15,508 nucleotides of DNA from JAVBTT01 sp031550325 (GTDB taxonomy: Bacteria > Bacillota > Clostridia > Oscillospirales > UBA929). Numbering within the stretch: the first letter of the stretch is position 1; the number at the start of each line of letters is the position of its first letter. The stretch lies in contig JAVBOR010000027.1 in the NCBI GenBank assembly GCA_031550325.1, positions 1 through 15,508 on the forward strand. The letters are read 5' to 3'. Under the pieces are notes generated by a model, which was not told the DNA's origin, did not search any database, and was given only the letters and a program-made list of their open reading frames with translations. Below are positions 1 through 7,123 of the stretch, one piece after another. A program made the translations under genes and the position numbers.

Positions 1-119
1 GCTACCCCACCACTGGTGTGGCCTCACCCCCGGCACCCCGGCACCCCGCCCCCCGCGGCCCCGTTCCGGGCCCCCGGGTCGATGTGTCCTGACGTGTCGG
101 CTTACCGGTTAAGCTGGGG
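1..119. other. C-rich intergenic edge with short tandem repeat
   Basis: No gene is supported here. The plus strand is strongly C-rich over about the first 80 bases and contains two adjacent copies of GGCACCCC (32-39 and 40-47). This strand bias is unlike the rest of the window. It lies downstream of the SLH protein gene, but I see no hairpin followed by a T-run that would make a convincing terminator. Confidence 0.4.
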
Positions 120-1364
120 TTAGGTGGGGTTTCGCGCGGCCAAGGAGAGCTGCGTGAGGGTCTCCTTGTAGGTTTTATACAACATGGTGATGGCTTCGGC
201 GCGCGTGATGGGATCGTTCGGTCGAACCCTTCCGTCGGTGCCGCCGGAGATGATGTCATAGCCGACGAGGCTTTTCAGGTGCCCGACGGCCCAGGCGGGA
301 ACCTGGCTTTTGTCTGTAAATACCAGTTGGGCCGTGCTGTTGTCGGGCAGCTCGAGTGCCTTGGCGATAAACGACGCAGCCTCAATGCGCGTCAGGGCGC
401 GGTTTGGGTAGAAGTTGCTTTTGCCGCCCACCGTCGTACCCGAGACGATGTTTTCAGTTTTGGCTGCGTTGATGGGACCGATCAACCATGACTGACTGAC
501 GTCGGTGAACTGCGATGGATTCCCGGTCTCGGGAGAGACGTTCATCACGGCGCAGAGAAACAGGACAAAGTCTGCGCGCGTCATGATGTCGGTCGGGTGG
601 AAATAATTCTTGCTCTGAATGCTTTCGCCCTTGACGTAGCCTAAAGTGCCAATCTGTCCGGCACTAAATTCCGCCCAATGCCCGTCAAGGTCGGCGTAAG
701 GAAATTTTGTCAGCGTTTCAATTGAAATGACGATGTTGATGGTGGCAATGTTGGAAACGCCGCCGCTGCCCGTGGCCTTGAACGTAAAACTGTCTGATCC
801 GAGGACGTTGGTGTTGGGCGTATAGGTGTACGTCCCTGCGGCGGCGTCGGTGAGCGTAGCGGTTCCATACGTGGGCTGCGTCACGAGCTCGAACGTGAGC
901 GCGCCGGCATTGGGGTCGGTGGCGGGCAACGTACCCGAGGCCGTTTTGTTGCGGTCGACGGTCATCGAGCCGTCGTTGGCGGTTGGGCGGGCATCAACCA
1001 CGGTGATGGTGATCGTGGCCTCGTTGGAGTCGGTTGTGCCGTCGTTAGCCTTAAATTTGAAGCTGTCCGTGCCTGTGTACGAGGCGGTGGGCTCGTACGT
1101 GCACGCGTTGTCGGTAGGGGTGGTGACCGTTCCGTGCTCTGGCTGGACGGTGATGGTATACGTCAGCGTGTCGCTTTCGTTGTCCGTGGCGACAAGGGTG
1201 ATCGCTTTTTGCGTATCCATATTGACCGTCACGGAAGCGCCGGTGGCCACAGGCGCGTCTCCGGCCACCGGAATTGCGCCGCGCGGAAACGCTGTGGCGG
1301 GAGAGGTGAACAGGCAGGTCATCAGGGCGGCCGCGATGAAAATAGAGAGGGTCTTTTTGATCAC
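120..1364 (-). CDS. Secreted cadherin-like / S-layer homology (SLH) protein
   Basis: A 414-residue exported surface protein. Residues 1-25 form a signal peptide: a lysine pair, a hydrophobic core, and a likely cleavage after SPATA. Two cadherin/Ig-like repeats follow at about 40-125 and 126-215, each ending in the pattern DSF.FKA...ATI.I. Three SLH modules occupy about 222-405; each has an aromatic/Asp start and a TR motif (MTRADF, LTRIEA, ITRAEA). SLH triplets normally anchor proteins to pyruvylated secondary wall polymer, so this is probably a cell-envelope adhesin or structural protein with a C-terminal anchor. The start is GTG, preceded by AAGGAAG about 9 bases upstream. It has no catalytic domain. 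It is separated from accA by 383 bp holding a repeat element, so it is probably its own transcription unit. The ligand cannot be inferred. Confidence 0.85.
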   Translation of the reverse strand: MIKKTLSIFIAAALMTCLFTSPATAFPRGAIPVAGDAPVATGASVTVNMDTQKAITLVATDNESDTLTYTITVQPEHGTVTTPTDNACTYEPTASYTGTDSFKFKANDGTTDSNEATITITVVDARPTANDGSMTVDRNKTASGTLPATDPNAGALTFELVTQPTYGTATLTDAAAGTYTYTPNTNVLGSDSFTFKATGSGGVSNIATINIVISIETLTKFPYADLDGHWAEFSAGQIGTLGYVKGESIQSKNYFHPTDIMTRADFVLFLCAVMNVSPETGNPSQFTDVSQSWLIGPINAAKTENIVSGTTVGGKSNFYPNRALTRIEAASFIAKALELPDNSTAQLVFTDKSQVPAWAVGHLKSLVGYDIISGGTDGRVRPNDPITRAEAITMLYKTYKETLTQLSLAARNPT

Positions 1365-1527
1365 TTGAAAAACACTTCCTTACTTTGTGGTAAAGTCAAA
1401 GTTAGTGTTTGTTTGGGTGAGCAAACTATACGAGCGATAATTTGGCGAAAGAGGGGCGCTTTTCCGACATTACCAAACATTTGCTATAAAATAGGCTCAG
1501 GCAATTTCTGCCGGGGCTTAGGCAGAC

Positions 1528-1711
1528 TGTCAAAGAACCAAGGATTCGTTGACAAAGCGGGGGTTGGATCAAACCGCTGTGGCGGTTTGCGTAAAAAGGC
1601 TTTCCCGGAATGAATCCGTGAGAGCCTTTTGGTTCATCTTTTGCGGCTTTACTCCCAGCAAGACCCCTGCGGCTCCGGCCGCAAGGGTCGGCGTAAAAAC
1701 CGCAAAAGGAC
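1528..1711 (+). repeat. 184-bp multi-hairpin intergenic repeat, copy 1
   Basis: This fills most of the 383-bp gap between accA and the SLH gene. Reading the plus strand it contains four stems. First, TGTCAAAGAA (1528-1537) pairs with TTCGTTGACA (1545-1554). Second, CAAACCGC (1570-1577) pairs with GCGGTTTG (1582-1589) around a TGTG loop. Third, a GCTTTC/GAGAGC stem carries an inner CGGA/TCCG (about 1599-1626). Fourth, a long arm has TTTTGCGG (1639-1646) pairing with CCGCAAAA (1700-1707), and inner TTTAC/GTAAA and TGCGGC/GCCGCA segments. A second copy of identical length lies inverted at 6874-7057, about two-thirds to three-quarters identical by eye. I do not recognise the family. It could be a MITE-like repeat or a structured RNA. 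Confidence 0.8.
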
Positions 1712-1747
1712 AAGAGCTTGTTTGGTTTATCATCCGCCTGAGTCAAG

Positions 1748-2530
1748 TTAAGCCTCTTCGTTATAGATGCCCAACGCGCGAAACCGCGCGTACCGCGCGC
1801 CGAGCAGATCCTCCTGCGCCTGTACCTCCTGAATGCAGTCCAGAAGGGCTGCCCGCAGGTCGGCGGCCACCTGGCCGGGATGCAGGTGCGCTCCGCCATG
1901 CTCGGGAATAATGGTTTCGGCCACCCCATATGCCTTGAGGTCGGCCGCTGTAATTTTGAGCTTTTCGGCGGCCTCGTCCTCGCGGGAGGGGTCCTTCCAC
2001 AAGATGGACGCGCAGCCCTTGGGGGAAATCACGGAATACACAGCGTGCTCCAGCATCATGACGCGGTCGGCCACGGCAAGCGCCAGCGCGCCGCCCGAGC
2101 CGCCCTCGCCGGTGAACACCGCAATGATCGGCGTGTTGAGGAACATCATCTCCATGAGGTTGCGGGCAATGGCCTCGCCCTGGCCGCGCTCCTCGGCGCC
2201 GATGCCGCAGAACGCCCCCGACGTGTCCACGAAGCAAATGATCGGGCGCCTAAACTTCTCGGCCTGCTTCATCAGCCTGAGGGCCTTGCGGTAGCCCTCG
2301 GGATGAGGCATGCCGAAGTTGCGGCGAATGTTGTCCTTGGTGTTCTTGCCCTTGGCGTGGCCGATCACGGTGACGGTGCGGCCGCCCAGAAGCGCCAGAC
2401 CGGCCTTCATGGCCTCGTCGTCGCCGTACAGACGGTCGCCGTGCAGCTCAAAGAACCCGTCAAAAACCAGGGGCAGCCAGTCGTCCAGAACCGGACGGTC
2501 GCGATGATATAAAATCTTTTTGTCCATCAT
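1748..2530 (-). CDS. accA: Acetyl-CoA carboxylase carboxyltransferase subunit alpha
   Basis: With AccD this forms the carboxyltransferase that moves the carboxyl group from carboxybiotin on AccB to acetyl-CoA, giving malonyl-CoA in the cytoplasm. Family marks include HGDRLYGDD near residues 30-38, a GYRKALRLMKQAEKF stretch, DTSGAFCGIGAEERGQ (DTPGAYPG in many homologues) and GEGGSGGALALA. The protein is about 260 residues, the short form lacking the extended N-terminal helices of the roughly 320-residue E. coli AccA. The chosen ATG (2530-2528) overlaps the accD TGA as ATGA and has GGGAGGGG 7 bases upstream; the adjacent ATG at 2527 is also possible. It is the last gene of the fab-acc run, with repeat copy 1 immediately downstream. 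Confidence 0.95.
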   Translation of the reverse strand: MMDKKILYHRDRPVLDDWLPLVFDGFFELHGDRLYGDDEAMKAGLALLGGRTVTVIGHAKGKNTKDNIRRNFGMPHPEGYRKALRLMKQAEKFRRPIICFVDTSGAFCGIGAEERGQGEAIARNLMEMMFLNTPIIAVFTGEGGSGGALALAVADRVMMLEHAVYSVISPKGCASILWKDPSREDEAAEKLKITAADLKAYGVAETIIPEHGGAHLHPGQVAADLRAALLDCIQEVQAQEDLLGARYARFRALGIYNEEA

Positions 2531-3309
2531 ACCAAAACCCCTCCCGACCGGTGCCACAGCAACAGGTTTTGCAGCGTGGCCTTCATGTCAGCGCGCGGCA
2601 CAATGGCGTCGACAAAGCCGTGCTCCAACTGAAAATCGGCCCGCTGAAAGCCGTCGGGCAGCTTGGCGCGAATGGTGCCCTCAATGACGCGCGGCCCGGC
2701 AAAGCCGATCAGTGCGCCCGGCTCGGACAGAATGATGTCGCCCAGCATGGCAAACGACGCGGTGACGCCGCCCGTCGTGGGATCGGTCAGCACCGTGATA
2801 TACAGCTGCCCCTCCAGGCTGTGCTTGCCGACCGCCGCGCTGACTTTGGCCATCTGCATCAGGGACAAAATGCCCTCCTGCATGCGCGCGCCGCCTGAAC
2901 AGGTGAACACAACGACCGGAAGATGCTCTTCGGCGCCCGTCTCAAACAGCCTTGTGAGCTTTTCGCCCACGGCGGCGCCCATCGAGCCCATCATGAATCG
3001 GCTGTCCATGACGCCGATCAGGCAGGGAACGCCGCCAATGCGGCACCGCCCGGTGCAGACAGCGTCGCCCAGACCGGTCTTGGCCCGCAGAGCGGCGGTT
3101 TTTTCGGCGTAGCCTTCAAAGCCCAGGGGATTGGCCGACGTGATGCGGGCGTTCATTTCAAAGAAGGTGTCCTCGTCGCATATTTGCGCAATCCGCTCGG
3201 GCGCCGTCAGCCTTTTGTTCTCGGTGTCGGCGGCAGGCTCGGGCGGGCTTTGCCTGGGCGTGGGCGCCGGCGTGGAAATATAGCGGGCTTTTTTAAACAG
3301 TTCTATCAA
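2527..3309 (-). CDS. accD: Acetyl-CoA carboxylase carboxyltransferase subunit beta, zinc ribbon absent
   Basis: The partner of AccA in the carboxyltransferase. The crotonase-fold core is intact: TCSGGARMQEGILSLMQM, TDPTTGGVTASFAMLGD and GFAGPRVIEGTIR are all present, ending in the usual GFVDAIVPR region. The protein is only 260 residues, against about 285-300 for most AccD. The missing part is the N-terminal zinc ribbon: between MIELFKKARY and the LTAPERIA segment, where two CxxC pairs normally lie, there is only a Pro/Ala-rich linker without cysteines. The start is TTG (3309-3307), overlapping the accC stop as TTGA, with AAGGAG 8 bases upstream. No upstream in-frame alternative would restore the ribbon, since accC coding sequence lies there. 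It is translationally coupled on both sides. Confidence 0.93.
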   Translation of the reverse strand: MIELFKKARYISTPAPTPRQSPPEPAADTENKRLTAPERIAQICDEDTFFEMNARITSANPLGFEGYAEKTAALRAKTGLGDAVCTGRCRIGGVPCLIGVMDSRFMMGSMGAAVGEKLTRLFETGAEEHLPVVVFTCSGGARMQEGILSLMQMAKVSAAVGKHSLEGQLYITVLTDPTTGGVTASFAMLGDIILSEPGALIGFAGPRVIEGTIRAKLPDGFQRADFQLEHGFVDAIVPRADMKATLQNLLLWHRSGGVLV

Positions 3310-4661
3310 CGCGCATTCTCCTTCTGAAGCATTTGCCCTATCGTGTCCACACAGTAGTCCCCGTTGCGGAAGCCCTCGTGGCGCAGAAGGTGCAGGTGAA
3401 AGTCACAGTTGGTTTTAATGCCCTCGATCAGAAACTCGGCCATCGCGCGCTGCATGCGCGTGACCGCCTCGGCGCGGTCGTGGCCGTGCACGATGAGCTT
3501 GGCCAGCAAGCTGTCGTAAAACGGGGGAACGCGATACCCTTGATAGATGGCGGAGTCCACGCGCACGCCCAGTCCGCCGGGGACGTTGAGCGATTCGATC
3601 ACGCCCGGACAGGGCGCAAAATCGGCGTTGGGGTCCTCGGCGTTGACGCGGCACTCGATGGCGTGGCCGTTCTGGGCGATGTCCTCCTGCCCGTAGCCGA
3701 GCGGCGCGCCCAGCGCGATGCGGATCTGCTCCGAAACCAGGTCCTTTCCGGTGACGAACTCCGTCACGGGGTGCTCGACCTGAATGCGCGGGTTCATTTC
3801 CATAAAGTAGTATTGCCTGTCCGCGCCGACTAAAAACTCAATGGTGCCCGCGCCAAAATACCCCGCCGCTTTGGCGATCTTCACGGCGTCTGCGCCCATT
3901 CTGGCGCGCAGGTCGGCGGTGAGAAACGGGCTGGGGGACTCCTCCAGCATCTTCTGGTGACGGCGCTGCAGCGAGCACTCGCGCTCGCCGAGGTGCACCG
4001 TGTTGCCGTACTGGTCGCCGAGAATCTGGAACTCAATGTGGCGCGGAGACTCGATATATTTTTCCATATACAACCCGTCGTCCCCGAAGCAGGCCAGCGC
4101 TTCGGCGCGCGCGTTGTCATAGGCCGAGGGGAGCTCTTCGGGCGCACGCACAAGGCGGATGCCCCTGCCGCCGCCGCCCGACGTGGCCTTGATCATCAGC
4201 GGATAGCCGATCTGCTCGCCCATGCGTTTGGCGCTGTCGACGTCGGCAAGCAGCCCGTTAGACCCCGGCACAACCGGCGCGCCGGCGTTTTTGGCCGTCT
4301 GGATGGCCTGGGCCTTGTCGCCGAGCAGGCGGATGGCGCGGGCGGGCGGGCCGATGAACGTCAGTGAGTGCTTGGCGCACAGATCCACAAAGTCGGCGTT
4401 TTCAGACAAAAACCCATAGCCCGGATGGATGGCGCCTGCGCCGGAGGCCAGCGCCGCGCTGACGATGCGCGCCATGTTCAGATAGCTGTCGCGCGCCGGT
4501 GCGGGACCGATGCATACGCTCTCATCGGCGAGCTGGGCGTGCAGCGCCTGACGGTCGGCCTCGGAGTAAACCGCCACGCTGATAATCCCCATATCCCTGC
4601 AGGCGCGGATAATGCGCACGGCTATTTCTCCGCGGTTTGCGATCAGCAGCTTATTGAGCAT
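3306..4661 (-). CDS. accC: Biotin carboxylase subunit of acetyl-CoA carboxylase
   Basis: The ATP-dependent carboxylation of biotin on AccB with bicarbonate, the first half-reaction of acetyl-CoA carboxylase. The 451-residue length is normal. The N-terminal fold opens LLIANRGEIAVRIIRA, followed by HPGYGFLSEN (79-88). The ATP-grasp glycine loop is KATSGGGGRGIRL (158-170), and the biotin/bicarbonate-site motif MEMNPRIQVEHPVTE lies at 288-301. The frame is open for 17 further codons upstream, but the conserved family start is the ATG at 4661, with GGGAGAG 7 bases before it. This gives an 11-bp overlap with the end of fabZ. Its stop overlaps the TTG of accD. Nothing suggests propionyl- or pyruvate-carboxylase use; the context is fatty-acid synthesis. 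Confidence 0.97.
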   Translation of the reverse strand: MLNKLLIANRGEIAVRIIRACRDMGIISVAVYSEADRQALHAQLADESVCIGPAPARDSYLNMARIVSAALASGAGAIHPGYGFLSENADFVDLCAKHSLTFIGPPARAIRLLGDKAQAIQTAKNAGAPVVPGSNGLLADVDSAKRMGEQIGYPLMIKATSGGGGRGIRLVRAPEELPSAYDNARAEALACFGDDGLYMEKYIESPRHIEFQILGDQYGNTVHLGERECSLQRRHQKMLEESPSPFLTADLRARMGADAVKIAKAAGYFGAGTIEFLVGADRQYYFMEMNPRIQVEHPVTEFVTGKDLVSEQIRIALGAPLGYGQEDIAQNGHAIECRVNAEDPNADFAPCPGVIESLNVPGGLGVRVDSAIYQGYRVPPFYDSLLAKLIVHGHDRAEAVTRMQRAMAEFLIEGIKTNCDFHLHLLRHEGFRNGDYCVDTIGQMLQKENAR

Positions 4662-5088
4662 GGCTTGACTCTCCCAACGCAAACTTGATGGTCGCCTGAA
4701 CGGCGACCTCACCGTCTACCGATGCCGTGCCAACGCCCACGCCAAAGCCCATTTTAAACTTTTCGATGGAGACGGACAGTTCAATCGTGTCGCCGGGAAA
4801 CACCTTGCGCCGAAACCGCGCGTTGTCCACGCCGGCCAAAAAGCCCAGTTTCCCCTGGTTTTCGGGCAGCGCCAGCATGGCGACCGCCCCGGCCTGCGCC
4901 ATGGCTTCAAGGAGAAGGACGCCGGGGAAAATGGGGTAGCCGGGGAAATGACCTCTGAAAAAGTCCTCCTGCCCGGTTACCTTTTTGCGCGCGACCACGC
5001 GCTTGCCTGGCTCGAGCTCGACAATCTCATCCAAAAACAAAAAGGGATCGCGGTGGGGCAGCACGCCCTCGATATCCGTCCTGTTCAT
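4651..5088 (-). CDS. fabZ: 3-hydroxyacyl-ACP dehydratase
   Basis: Dehydrates 3-hydroxyacyl-ACP to trans-2-enoyl-ACP in each elongation cycle. It is a single hot-dog domain of 145 residues. The catalytic histidine is in GHFPGYPIFPG (His47) and the catalytic glutamate follows in LLLEAMAQAG (Glu61). The N-terminal LPHRDPFLFLDE is typical of FabZ. The start ATG lies 3 bp after the accB stop, with GAGGG about 7 bases upstream, inside the accB end. Its own end overlaps accC by 11 bp. No FabA-like isomerase features are evident, so it is called FabZ. Confidence 0.96.
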   Translation of the reverse strand: MNRTDIEGVLPHRDPFLFLDEIVELEPGKRVVARKKVTGQEDFFRGHFPGYPIFPGVLLLEAMAQAGAVAMLALPENQGKLGFLAGVDNARFRRKVFPGDTIELSVSIEKFKMGFGVGVGTASVDGEVAVQATIKFALGESSHAQ

Positions 5089-5091
5089 GCC

Positions 5092-5535
5092 TCAGCCCTC
5101 GGCGAGCATAAACAGCGGCTGGCCGTATTCGACCAAATCACCGTTCTGGACGCAAACGGCGCTGATCACGCCGTCGGACTCGCACTCGATCTCGTTCATC
5201 ATCTTCATCGCCTCGATGATGCACAAAACCTGCCCGGCGCGCACTTTGGCGCCCACGGCGACAAAGGGCGGAGCTTCGGGCGAGGGCGCTGCGTAAAATG
5301 TGCCCACGATGGGGCTTTTAACAGGTTTTCCAGCCTGCGCCGCCTCTGCTGGCGCGGGCGAAGCCGACAAAACGGCCGGCGCGGCGGACACAGGTGCGGG
5401 CGCAGCTGCCGGCGCGGCAGCCGCTACGGGCTGACGCTCCACCGCAAGACGGTCACAGCCCAGCTGAATCTCGATCTTTGAAAAATCTGGAGTCTGGGCC
5501 TTGAGGTGATCAAAAAGAGCTTTTAACGAATCCAT
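5092..5535 (-). CDS. accB: Biotin carboxyl carrier protein
   Basis: Carries biotin between AccC and the AccAD carboxyltransferase. The 147 residues comprise an N-terminal region of about 35 residues, an Ala/Pro-rich flexible linker at about 37-68, and a C-terminal biotinyl domain. The biotinylation motif is EAMKMMNEIE, with the acceptor lysine at residue 111. The usual form is EAMKLMNEI or EAMKMMNEI. The start ATG shares one base with the fabF stop (TAATG) and has AGGTGG 7 bases upstream. No biotin ligase gene is present in the window. Confidence 0.96.
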   Translation of the reverse strand: MDSLKALFDHLKAQTPDFSKIEIQLGCDRLAVERQPVAAAAPAAAPAPVSAAPAVLSASPAPAEAAQAGKPVKSPIVGTFYAAPSPEAPPFVAVGAKVRAGQVLCIIEAMKMMNEIECESDGVISAVCVQNGDLVEYGQPLFMLAEG

Positions 5536-6758
5536 TACCGGTCCACCTTTCCAAACAGCAGGGACACATTGTGCCCGCCAAAGCCGAGCGAATTGCTCAG
5601 CGCGGTTTTGATCGGAGCCTGACGCGCCTCGTTGGGCACGACGTCAAGGTCGCAGTTCTCGTCCGGGACGGCATAGTGAATGGTCGGCGGCAGCACCCCG
5701 TGCGTCAGCGCGAGCGCGCAGACGATGGACTCCACGCCGCCGGCGGCGCCCAAGAGGTGCCCTGTCATCGACTTGGTCGAGCTGACAGGCGGGGGCTGAG
5801 GGAAAACGCGCCGGATGGCCAGCGTCTCGATGGCGTCGTTGAGCGGCGTGCCGGTGCCGTGCGCGTTGATATAGTCAACACGGTCAACGCCCGCCTCGCG
5901 GCAGGCGGCGCGCATGGCGGCCTCTCCGCCCTTGCCCTCGGGGTGAGGCGCGGTGATGTGATGGGCGTCGCTGGTCGCGCCGTAGCCCAACACCTCACAG
6001 TAGATCTCGGCCCCGCGCGCGACGGCGCTCTCGTACGTTTCCAGCAGCACAACGCCCGCGCCCTCGCCCATGACAAAGCCGGTCCGGCGCTTGTCAAACG
6101 GCAGTGAGCCCAGCGCGGGGTCGTCAGCCTCGCTCAGCGCGGTCATGTTGGAAAAGCCCGCCAGAGAAATGGGTGTGATGGCGGCCTCGGCGCCTCCTGC
6201 CAAAATGAAGTCGGCATAGCCGTGCTTGATCGTGCGGTAAGCCTCGCCGATGGCGTGTGCGCCGGTGGAGCAAGCCGAGACGGGGCAGTAGGAAACGCCC
6301 GTAAAGCCGTAGAGCATCGAGATCATACCCGAGGCAATGTTGGCCACCATCATGGGAATGAAAAACGGGGAGACGCGGCCGGGGCCCTTCTCCAACAAGA
6401 TGGAGTGCTGCGTCTCCATGGTTCCCAGCCCGCCGACGCCGCTGCCGACGATGACGCCCACGCGGGACGGGTCGACCGCCGAGACGTCCAGCGCCGAGTC
6501 GTCCATGCACAGTTTGGCCGCCGCCAGCGCGAACTGGCAGTAAAGGTCGCTGCGGCGCGCGTCTTTTTTGTCCATGTACAGCGTCGGGTCGAACTCCCTG
6601 ATTTCGGCGGCCAGCTTGGCCTTGTGGGCGCTTGTATCAAAGCGCGTAATCCGGTCTATGCCGCACACACCCGACGAAATGCTCTGCCAAAAGTCGTCCT
6701 TTCCGATGCCCACCGGACTGACGACGCCAATGCCCGAGATGACTACACGTCTTTCCAA
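5535..6758 (-). CDS. fabF: 3-oxoacyl-ACP synthase II
   Basis: The elongating condensing enzyme: decarboxylative condensation of malonyl-ACP with acyl-ACP. The 407 residues have the complete Cys-His-His triad: Cys163 in SACSTG, His300 in NAHGTGTPLND and His334 in KSMTGHLLGAAGG. The N-terminus VVISGIGVVSPVG matches the family. The start is TTG (6758-6756), supported by a very strong GGGAGGAG about 10 bases upstream; the nearby ATG inside that region is in another frame. It is the first gene after a 365-bp gap that contains repeat copy 2, so it may have extra transcription or processing signals separate from fabH-fabG. I found no convincing promoter in the gap. Confidence 0.96.
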   Translation of the reverse strand: MERRVVISGIGVVSPVGIGKDDFWQSISSGVCGIDRITRFDTSAHKAKLAAEIREFDPTLYMDKKDARRSDLYCQFALAAAKLCMDDSALDVSAVDPSRVGVIVGSGVGGLGTMETQHSILLEKGPGRVSPFFIPMMVANIASGMISMLYGFTGVSYCPVSACSTGAHAIGEAYRTIKHGYADFILAGGAEAAITPISLAGFSNMTALSEADDPALGSLPFDKRRTGFVMGEGAGVVLLETYESAVARGAEIYCEVLGYGATSDAHHITAPHPEGKGGEAAMRAACREAGVDRVDYINAHGTGTPLNDAIETLAIRRVFPQPPPVSSTKSMTGHLLGAAGGVESIVCALALTHGVLPPTIHYAVPDENCDLDVVPNEARQAPIKTALSNSLGFGGHNVSLLFGKVDR

Positions 6759-6781
6759 AAAAATGCCGCTCCTCCCACATC

Positions 6782-6798
6782 GGGCGACCCCCTCGCCC
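6782..6798 (-). promoter_or_regulatory. Small hairpin just upstream of the fabF ribosome-binding site
   Basis: GGGCGA (6782-6787) and TCGCCC (6793-6798) form a 6-bp stem with a 5-base loop, ending a few bases before the fabF Shine-Dalgarno. It could affect fabF translation or be a processing site. A run of G on the transcribed strand also makes chance pairing easy. Confidence 0.3.
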
Positions 6799-6873
6799 TG
6801 TTTTGTTAACTTCGGGGCGCATATCCTATGATTTGCGCCACTCAGTCTTTCCCCAAAAGCCCCTCGCGTCCTC

Positions 6874-7057
6874 GTCCTTTTTCGGGTTTCACGTCGAGCC
6901 TGACGGCGCAGCCGGCAGGTTCTTGCGGGACTGAAAACCGAAAAAGATTAAACCGCAATGCTTTCACGGATTCACTCCGGGAAAGCGTTTCTCTTCAAAC
7001 CGCCACAGCGGTTTGACCCAGCCCTCGCTTTGTCAAAGAACCGGAGGATCTTTGACA
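6874..7057 (-). repeat. 184-bp multi-hairpin intergenic repeat, copy 2 (inverted)
   Basis: This occupies half of the 365-bp gap between fabG and fabF (6759-7123), which holds no gene. Read on the minus strand it follows copy 1 element by element. TGTCAAAGA/TCTTTGACA is the first stem. The second, CAAACCGC/GCGGTTTG (6996-7003 and 7008-7015), is identical to copy 1. The third is GCTTTC/GAAAGC with CGGA/TCCG inside. The last long arm pairs TTTTTCGG (6878-6885) with CCGAAAAA (6938-6945). Several paired positions differ from copy 1 on both sides of the stem, so pairing is kept. It would be transcribed within a fabH-to-accA message. There is no U-run after any stem, so it is not an ordinary terminator. 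Confidence 0.8.
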
Positions 7058-7123
7058 CGGGTGCGCGCAACTGTTTTTTGTCTCCGGGGGTCTTATCCTC
7101 CCTGCTCGGATGCGGAGCTCTTC

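Noticed and set aside
826..1368. 180-codon plus-strand frame inside the SLH gene
   Set aside because: It is a Val/Ser-rich shadow of the Thr-rich repeats on the minus strand, with no family resemblance.
1426..1929. 167-codon minus-strand frame spanning the accA end and repeat copy 1
   Set aside because: It reads accA out of frame and then runs through the hairpin repeat. There is no ribosome-binding site and no domain.
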